Shown here one piece after another: positions 58,572-64,000 of a stretch of DNA of 64,000 nucleotides. The translations under genes and the position numbers were made by a program. The stretch's first letter is position 1, and the number at the start of each line of letters is the position of its first letter. Below the pieces are notes generated by a model. That model did not search any database. It was not told the origin of the DNA and worked only from the letters and a program-made list of their open reading frames with translations. The DNA comes from Archaeoglobus sp. UBA230. Its GTDB lineage: Archaea; Halobacteriota; Archaeoglobi; Archaeoglobales; Archaeoglobaceae. Location: positions 1 to 64,000 of the forward strand of contig DAVR01000022.1 in the NCBI GenBank assembly GCA_002507545.1. The letters are read 5' to 3'.

Positions 58572-59449
58572 TTTTTAGTTTTTCCTTCTCTGTCTTGCCT
58601 GTAAAGCTCAGCTCTTTTCGCTTCAAGCAGTTCTTCCCCAACGCCCGCAAAAATCGCTGCAGACATCACCTCTACTCCAGCTTCCTCTCCGCTCCTAAAC
58701 ACATCAGCCATCCTCTCCCTCCATTTCAAATCCCTTGTGAGGTGGTGGTCGAGAACGAGTTTCTTGACATCCGTTTCATGAATCAACTTTTTTAAGTTTT
58801 CAATGCTATTTTCGAAAGCCTTCTGCGAGTAACGGTAGCCGAGCATGTAGGTCATCGGTCCATCAATAAACACCACCTCTGCAGACTTTTCAAGCATGAA
58901 TGTTAACTGATCTTCATTATTTGGCCCCTCAACGTCAGAGGAGAAGAGGAAGCTGCTCTCCCCATCATCCACGAAAACCTCAACAACAAAACCCAGCCTG
59001 CTGTCGGCACCGTGAAAAACTGGATCGGAAATCTCAACATCCGTATTACCGAAAGAGTAGCTATTTCCATCGCAGTAGTCTATTTCAACCTCCGTCTTGC
59101 TAAGTTGGTCTAAAAAGTAAGCTGCTCTGCCTTTCTGACTTCTGTTTATGTTTTCAGTTGGATGTTTTATGAGAAGCTTCTTTCCATTGAAAATCTCAAC
59201 CTCGTTTGGGTCATGGTGGTCGTAGTGGTAGTGGGTTATAATTGCCACATCACTCTCAACAAGATATGCTTTTATTTCTCCCCATTTTAAATTCATCCTT
59301 TCCAGTTCAATTCTGTGAGGGGGTAAGCGGTAGCGCTTGGGAGCGAGACTGACTCCGGGATCAATGAGAATGCTGACATCCTTAGTTTTCACAAAAGTAG
59401 CCATACTCCTGACACCCATTGAGTCAAAAGCTATCGGCTTCACTTCCAT
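58568..59449 (-). CDS. UPF0282 metallo-beta-lactamase-fold protein
   Basis: The 293 residues carry the metal motif [10 protein letters not shown] near 73-82, a [19 protein letters not shown] stretch specific to UPF0282 near 31-49, [13 protein letters not shown] with an Asp ligand near 175, and a late [15 protein letters not shown] near 235. The family is archaeal and uncharacterised; it may be an RNase or hydrolase. It is convergent with dsrJ and divergent from the PHP gene. Confidence 0.88.
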   Translation of the reverse strand: MEVKPIAFDSMGVRSMATFVKTKDVSILIDPGVSLAPKRYRLPPHRIELERMNLKWGEIKAYLVESDVAIITHYHYDHHDPNEVEIFNGKKLLIKHPTENINRSQKGRAAYFLDQLSKTEVEIDYCDGNSYSFGNTDVEISDPVFHGADSRLGFVVEVFVDDGESSFLFSSDVEGPNNEDQLTFMLEKSAEVVFIDGPMTYMLGYRYSQKAFENSIENLKKLIHETDVKKLVLDHHLTRDLKWRERMADVFRSGEEAGVEVMSAAIFAGVGEELLEAKRAELYRQDREGKTKN

Positions 59450-59467
59450 ACAATAAGTTGGGCGGAA

Positions 59468-60124
59468 ATGATAAAAAACTTGATGTCAAGTCGTAATGTG
59501 CTTAGGGCAGAACTTCATGTGCATTCTTCCATCAGCGATGGTAGGGATAATGTTAAAACCATCTTGAATGCTGCTGTTTCGAAAAAGGTAGATGTGATAT
59601 CCATAACAGACCACGACACTGTTCAGGGGTCTCTTGAGGCTATTGAAGTTACCGAGGACGAACATCTTCCTCTCAGAGTTATTCCCGGATGCGAGATAAC
59701 AACCTCAAGCGGTCATCTGCTTGCCTACGGAATAATAGAAGACGTTGAGCCAAAGATGAGTATGAAGGAGACATGCGAGAGGGTAAGAACTCTTGGAGGT
59801 GTGTGTTTCCTCGCTCACCCCTTCGACTTTATTCGTGGGGGGAGTTTGAGAGTTGCTGACTTCAAGGTTGTTGACGGTGTTGAAGTCTTTAACTCTAAGA
59901 GCTACTTCAACTTTCTCGCAAAAAGATACGCAAAGAAATTCTCAAAACCTGGAATAGCTGGCAGTGACGCGCACTCTGCAAATTCGGTTGGTATGGCTAT
60001 AACATTACTGCCCGAGACACATGACGTGCTAAGTTCACTTTTAACTGCAAGTTACAACGGTAGGAGAGCATCGTTTAAGGAGAGATTAGCTTTTCTGCTA
60101 TTTCAACTAAGTCAACGACTTTGA
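59468..60124 (+). CDS. PHP-domain metal-dependent phosphoesterase
   Basis: The 218 residues have the four PHP motifs: [13 protein letters not shown] near 16-27, [12 protein letters not shown] near 44-55, [11 protein letters not shown] with FLAHPFDF near 115, and [14 protein letters not shown] near 165. The metal-binding His and Asp are intact. PHP proteins of this size hydrolyse small phosphoesters such as nucleotides or pAp. Its last 50 bases overlap the convergent Fe-S gene, the largest such overlap in the window. Confidence 0.87.
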   Translation: MIKNLMSSRNVLRAELHVHSSISDGRDNVKTILNAAVSKKVDVISITDHDTVQGSLEAIEVTEDEHLPLRVIPGCEITTSSGHLLAYGIIEDVEPKMSMKETCERVRTLGGVCFLAHPFDFIRGGSLRVADFKVVDGVEVFNSKSYFNFLAKRYAKKFSKPGIAGSDAHSANSVGMAITLLPETHDVLSSLLTASYNGRRASFKERLAFLLFQLSQRL

Positions 60125-61181
60125 TTTTGTTTCCAAGTTTTTCCGCGGACTTTGAGAGGTGATACTCGCAGAAGGGGCAGCAGGTTATAAGGTATTCTGC
60201 ACCGGTCTCCATCGCTTCCAGAACCCTCTGTTTACCAATTTCAAAAGATATCTCTTTAAACTGGCTCCTCAAACCACCTCCAGCACCACAGCAAAGCGAG
60301 TATTCTTTCGTTCTCTCCATTTCCACGAATTCGATGCCAAGCTTTCTTATAACATTTCTTGGCTCATCATACATTCCCATGTGTCTTCCAAGGTGACAGG
60401 GGTCGTGATACGTTCCTTTAACCTTTTTCTCAACTTCCTCAAATCTACCCATCCTTTCAAGAATGGACACAGTGTGAACAACCTCTATGTTGAACTCTTG
60501 TCCTTTTTCTTCCGCAATCCTTGGATAATCACGAGATATCGTTCTGTAACATCCGGGACAGGAAGTTATTATTCTCTCTATCCCTGCTCTCTCCCAATAT
60601 CTAAGGTTCCTCTCAAACAATTTTTCAAAGATATCTTTTTGCCCTGTTCTCAGAAATGGTGAGCCGCAGCAGTATTCGTTTCTTCCGGCAATGGTAAATT
60701 CGATGCCAAGTTTGTTAAGGGCATTTGCAGTAGCTTTGGCCAGATTTTGAAGTTTGAAACTTGCTGTGCAACCCGCAAAATAAAGAGTTTTTGACGGTTT
60801 AATCTCAAAATTCACCCATTCATCTCTTCTATCCTGATCCCCACTGTATGGATTAAAGTATCTGTAGGTAATTTCTTTAAGCTTTTTGTGGACAGAGAGA
60901 GGCGCATATCCGTTCTTGGACATTACATATCGCAATTCCTCCCAGAAATCGATTAGGGGTAGATCAATTGGACATACCTCTTCGCACAACCCGCAGACAG
61001 AACATTTGAATATGTCCTTTACAGTCCTTGCATCAATTTTAATATTCCCATTCAGAAAAGAAAGGGCAATCTGAATCTTTCCCCTCGGTGATACGGATTC
61101 CCAGCCCTCAACGCGGTAAGTTGGACAGACGTTGCAGTATCCGCACCTGCTACACCTCGCTGCTATTTCTTGGATGTTCAT
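60075..61181 (-). CDS. Two-ferredoxin, CCG-domain Fe-S subunit (GlcF/HdrD-like)
   Basis: The 368 residues have two N-terminal 4Fe-4S motifs (CSRCGYCNVCPTYR near 10; CSVCGLCEEVCPIDL near 60) and two CCG motifs (FAGCTASF near 135 with YCCGSPFL near 168; DPCHLGRHMG near 262 with LCCGAGGGLR near 300). This is the electron-transfer subunit paired with FAD-type 2-hydroxyacid dehydrogenases. It overlaps the FAD gene by 4 bases. It would pass electrons from lactate or glycolate to the menaquinone pool or a cytoplasmic carrier. Confidence 0.9.
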   Translation of the reverse strand: MNIQEIAARCSRCGYCNVCPTYRVEGWESVSPRGKIQIALSFLNGNIKIDARTVKDIFKCSVCGLCEEVCPIDLPLIDFWEELRYVMSKNGYAPLSVHKKLKEITYRYFNPYSGDQDRRDEWVNFEIKPSKTLYFAGCTASFKLQNLAKATANALNKLGIEFTIAGRNEYCCGSPFLRTGQKDIFEKLFERNLRYWERAGIERIITSCPGCYRTISRDYPRIAEEKGQEFNIEVVHTVSILERMGRFEEVEKKVKGTYHDPCHLGRHMGMYDEPRNVIRKLGIEFVEMERTKEYSLCCGAGGGLRSQFKEISFEIGKQRVLEAMETGAEYLITCCPFCEYHLSKSAEKLGNKIKVVDLVEIAEKLISP

Positions 61182-62389
61182 GGTATCATCTCCGCGAGCC
61201 TTATTAACTTCGAAATTGCATTACTTTGCATTGCTTTTCCGGGGTTCAGCAGATTCTCAGGATCAACAGCCTTCTTATAGTCTCTAATATCTTCGTCGAG
61301 GATTTTCTTATGAGGAAACAGCATACCTGTCGCGTATGCTCTTCCACCATGCTTCTCTGCCATTTTTATGAATTTTACAACCTTCAAAGCCGTGCTGTAG
61401 TATCCTCTTTCCGGAAGAATTCCAAGCATTACCACACAGTCTTGGGTAAATATCGCCTTGATCGCAAGGTTACCTACTTTTTGATAGAACTCCGATACAG
61501 TTTCGTAGGGCAATACTGCCTCTGTGAAAATTATGTTAGCATTCTTTGCAGCTTTAAGCAGGTAAAATCTCCTCTTCCAGATTTTATTGCCAAGTTCAAC
61601 ATCGAAATCTAAGTCTGATTTCTGATCTTCAAAGCTCAATAAAAGTGATTCGGCGTCTCCACAACCAACCATTTTACTCAGACTTCTGTTCATGTAAGAT
61701 GCATGATACGCTCCCTCTATAAGATTGAGAGACTCCTTAAAGCTGCATTTAACGGCATAGTTACTGGGCTCTCTGTTTTCTCTCAGCTTTAGACATGCTC
61801 TGAGTATCAGCCCTGTTGTTCCAAACAACCCAACATAGTATTTCAACTCATTTCCCTTAACCCTTTTCACGCCGTCAAAATCTGCAACCTCTATCCACTC
61901 AACATTTTTTCCTATATCACCATACCTCAGACTTCCAACCCCATAGCCACCCTGTGCTATCCAACCCCCAACAGTTGATGCTGGTGCACTGGTTGGATAG
62001 ACTCTAAGTGCGTAGCCAGCCTTGTTAAGCTCCTTTTCAAGGTCAAGCCACACCACACCACTTTCCGCGACAGCGCATCCATTTTTAATTTCAAAGCTGT
62101 TCATTCTCGAAAAATCAATGACCATACAGTTTTTGAGCGTCGTGGCACCACCATAGGCTGAAGTTGCTGCACCTCGCGGAACTACTGGAATTTTGAACCT
62201 TCTGCTAATTTCAAGTGTCGCCAAAACCTCCTCATCGCTTTCGGGCTGGACAATACAGACAGGATATTTTATAAATCTTTTCAAAAAGGGAGAAATCCTG
62301 ATTAAATCTTGAGAATACAGCATTCTTTGAATAGGATGAAAATCGTATCTTTTAACAGAACGTGATAACTCCATTTTAAATGAATCCAT
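61178..62389 (-). CDS. FAD-linked oxidase (GlcD/D-lactate dehydrogenase-like)
   Basis: The 403 residues have the PCMH-type FAD domain (VPRGAATSAYGGATTLKNCMVI near 67-88; YPTSAPASTVGGWIAQGGYGVGSLRYG near 140-165) and a C-terminal cap ending in VDPENLLNPGKAMQ, the typical end of D-lactate/glycolate dehydrogenases. It is somewhat shorter than usual (about 450-470) because the cap is reduced. With the overlapping Fe-S subunit it forms a two-subunit dehydrogenase for D-lactate or another 2-hydroxyacid. The position beside the dsr operon fits lactate-driven sulfate reduction. Confidence 0.88.
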   Translation of the reverse strand: MDSFKMELSRSVKRYDFHPIQRMLYSQDLIRISPFLKRFIKYPVCIVQPESDEEVLATLEISRRFKIPVVPRGAATSAYGGATTLKNCMVIDFSRMNSFEIKNGCAVAESGVVWLDLEKELNKAGYALRVYPTSAPASTVGGWIAQGGYGVGSLRYGDIGKNVEWIEVADFDGVKRVKGNELKYYVGLFGTTGLILRACLKLRENREPSNYAVKCSFKESLNLIEGAYHASYMNRSLSKMVGCGDAESLLLSFEDQKSDLDFDVELGNKIWKRRFYLLKAAKNANIIFTEAVLPYETVSEFYQKVGNLAIKAIFTQDCVVMLGILPERGYYSTALKVVKFIKMAEKHGGRAYATGMLFPHKKILDEDIRDYKKAVDPENLLNPGKAMQSNAISKLIRLAEMIP

Positions 62390-62506
62390 GATGAGAATTA
62401 GCTTCCAAACTAAAAACTTTTTGCGAAAATGATTTATTGTTTATAATATCCTCTCTACAGCTTTTACCTGTCCAAAAAAACATTAATCTTCTGACCAACC
62501 AAGACC

Positions 62507-63634
62507 ATGTATCTCGATTTGAGAAATAAACTTGCCGACTGCCTGAGAAGAGCAGGTTACAGAGCAATCTCGCCCTTTAAGGTTCCTATAGGATGGGTAG
62601 ACATCGCAATTCTCAGAAAAAGGATTGGGATTGACATCTTTGCTGGAAGTTACGAATCATGCGTTGAAAGGCTTACATCATACCCTTTCCGCGAAATTTA
62701 CGTTATAGGAGATTGTGAGGGTTGCATTTCTCTTGAGGAGTTCTGCAAGAGTTTTAAAATTGAAATTCCATCTGAGAGTTTTGAAGAGCTTGGGAATCCG
62801 AGCATGCAGGTTAAGGCGATCGAAGATTCCCTTGCCTACCTCTACGTAGTTAGGGAGATTTATGAGAAGGATATCAGTTATAGCCCACTTAAAACATCCA
62901 TCACAGACTTGAAAATGCTCGGGTTCGTCACTTCTTCCTCCAAACCTAAGTTAAATCCAGAAATGTTCGCATCTCTAACTCATGAAGGTTTTGCAGCAGC
63001 GAAGAAAGTTGTTCTAAGAAGGATTATGAAGAACAAAGAGGAACTTAAGAGACTGGCTGAAAATCCGAGAAACTATATTATAGCTCTCGGAATTTCCGAA
63101 TCACTTACTGTGAGAAATATATACGAAAAACCAGAAGATTACAGCCTAAAATCTCTTCTAAACTTCATGAAAAAATTTCCTCTCGAAGAGATGAGATATA
63201 CTAATGAAGTTCATCCAAAAACCCTTCTCTGCCAGTTCATCGTGAACTCCGTTTTTAATGACGATGCAATTGAGCTTGTTGGAGAACTGGGCAAAATGGG
63301 TCTTGCATTCAGGCTGAAGTCATACACCCCCTATGGTTACGAAATGGGTGAAGAGTACAGAGTCGCAAGAGAAGCTGTTGAGGCAATTCTCAAGTTTGGC
63401 TATGCAGAAATACCACGTGAACTGGTGGGAGAATTCCTTGCCATAACCTACCCTCTGACACACTCAGACATCTACCCCATTCTCAATCAAGCTGGACAGC
63501 ATCTTTTCAAAGCTGAAAAAGAGGGCTTTTGCAGGATTACCGGAACAAAAATTATGCTTGAAGAAAAATTTGCTGAATATGCAAGAGTCAGACTCGCGAT
63601 GATTTTGGAGAAGATTATAGGAAGTCTCTCTTGA
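62507..63634 (+). CDS. Unrecognised conserved-looking protein
   Basis: The 375 residues match no family I can name. The N-terminal 90 residues alternate strands and helices (WVDIAILRKRIGIDIFAGSYESC, then REIYVIGDCEG), loosely like a small nuclease or Rossmann-type fold. The rest is helical, with blocks LTHEGFAAAKKVVLRRIM near 160 and SYTPYGYEMGEEYRVAREAVEAIL near 275. No signal peptide or membrane helix is present. ATG 62507 is divergent from the GlcD-like gene with 117 bases between. Its 3' end overlaps the convergent flavoprotein gene by 20 bases. Confidence 0.75.
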   Translation: MYLDLRNKLADCLRRAGYRAISPFKVPIGWVDIAILRKRIGIDIFAGSYESCVERLTSYPFREIYVIGDCEGCISLEEFCKSFKIEIPSESFEELGNPSMQVKAIEDSLAYLYVVREIYEKDISYSPLKTSITDLKMLGFVTSSSKPKLNPEMFASLTHEGFAAAKKVVLRRIMKNKEELKRLAENPRNYIIALGISESLTVRNIYEKPEDYSLKSLLNFMKKFPLEEMRYTNEVHPKTLLCQFIVNSVFNDDAIELVGELGKMGLAFRLKSYTPYGYEMGEEYRVAREAVEAILKFGYAEIPRELVGEFLAITYPLTHSDIYPILNQAGQHLFKAEKEGFCRITGTKIMLEEKFAEYARVRLAMILEKIIGSLS

Positions 63635-64000
63635 TCTCCTCTGCAACTTCAAGCCCCGCTCTTATACTCCCATTCATACTCCTCTCCGGATAGTTTGGCC
63701 TTGAGGTCATTCCGGCTATGTAAAAACCGTCCGCCACCTTGTAAGGTGTTATTTTTTTCTTGTATCCCTTCTCATAGATTGGACCACTATATTTTGCCTT
63801 GAAAATCCTTATCCACCTGATATCTTTCTCGTCCATGCCCAGTTTACGCAGCTCGGAAAGGAAGAGTCTCGCAATTTCCTCTTCACCCATGCTGAAGAGT
63901 TTTCCTTCGGGTGTCGAGTAGCTTGCAAGGTATATAAGATGTATTCCGTAGTCTTCGAAGGGCATGAAGTTCGTGTGCTCAATCACAGCCCCAAAACTCA
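63615..64000 (-). CDS. NAD(P)/FAD-dependent oxidoreductase, C-terminal part (cut by window end)
   Basis: The frame is open through base 64000, so the N-terminus and FAD loop lie outside. The visible 128 residues include GAVIEHTNFMPFEDYG, YLASYSTPEGKLF and the FAD-end pattern GFYIAGMTSRPNYPERSMNGSIRAGLEVAEEI. This matches the C-terminal end of amine-oxidase/UDP-galactopyranose mutase-like flavoproteins, often active on sugars or lipids in the cell envelope. It is convergent with the unrecognised gene before it. Confidence 0.75.
   Translation of the reverse strand, partial: SFGAVIEHTNFMPFEDYGIHLIYLASYSTPEGKLFSMGEEEIARLFLSELRKLGMDEKDIRWIRIFKAKYSGPIYEKGYKKKITPYKVADGFYIAGMTSRPNYPERSMNGSIRAGLEVAEEIKRDFL

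Noticed and set aside
1-64000. CRISPR array
   Set aside because: No regularly spaced direct repeats were seen at any point, and no cas genes are present.

Overview
The window is a chromosomal segment of a sulfate-reducing hyperthermophilic euryarchaeon, most likely Archaeoglobus or a close relative. The reasons are coenzyme F420 and tetrahydromethanopterin genes (npdG, cofE, mtd), archaeal tRNA-modification genes (taw1, tiaS, a Trm5-family enzyme), the membrane redox complex of sulfate reducers (dsrOPMKJ, called Hme in Archaeoglobus), fatty-acid oxidation genes with etfBA, TATA-type promoters and many leaderless genes.

Positions 1-10736 look like the right-hand part of an integrated element. 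An SSV-type tyrosine integrase runs leftward from a 46-bp 3' half of a tRNA-Val(CAC) gene at 10691-10736, and the integrase start codon lies inside that tRNA piece. The intact tRNA should lie left of the window. The cargo includes a tightly coupled minus-strand operon: hsdM, mntA, hepT, a P-loop NTPase with internal membrane helices, hsdS and two small genes, with no hsdR in view. It also holds an EVE-domain gene with a membrane transglutaminase-like gene, and a broken OLD/ABC-type ATPase followed by a nuclease-like gene. This is the accessory, defence-like region.

From 10737 the window is compact backbone. 10927-16097: npdG, alaS, cofE and an ATP-grasp gene. 16173-19330: minus-strand operon mtd, K+ channel, TrkA-like protein and a metallo-beta-lactamase (MBL) fold protein. 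19403-24955: HisA-like protein, cupin, a VKOR/thioredoxin pair, PEP synthase, and an operon of a bactofilin-like protein, a PUA protein and a cis-prenyltransferase-like protein without catalytic residues. 24976-29474: DUF92, a secreted Lon-type protease, a Trm5-family methyltransferase, thiE. 29533-34292: a cluster of FAD oxidoreductases with membrane proteins and an acyl-CoA-dehydrogenase-like remnant. 34329-37784: taw1, translin, tiaS and a ProC-like gene, then a tRNA with CAU anticodon. 38083-39235: a winged-helix gene, vapBC and a DUF2283 remnant. 39435-44534: DUF1641, a four-subunit FAD/Fe-S dehydrogenase, and a CobT homologue.

44592-47493 holds a PAS/GAF sensor lacking a kinase domain, a TRAM protein, a small regulator and a UPF0212 protein. 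47677-53119 is a lipid-oxidation block: thiolase, DUF35 protein, fused hydroxyacyl-CoA dehydrogenase/enoyl-CoA hydratase, etfB, etfA. 53477-58571 is dsrO-P-M-K-J. 58568-64000 holds a UPF0282 MBL protein, a PHP-domain protein, a two-subunit D-lactate/glycolate dehydrogenase-like pair, an unrecognised gene, and a flavoprotein cut by the window end. Electrons from fatty-acid and 2-hydroxyacid oxidation would plausibly reach menaquinone and then the Dsr/Hme complex.

Apart from the tRNA boundary I saw no CRISPR array, rRNA or complete insertion sequence. No gene-free stretch exceeds about 225 bases.
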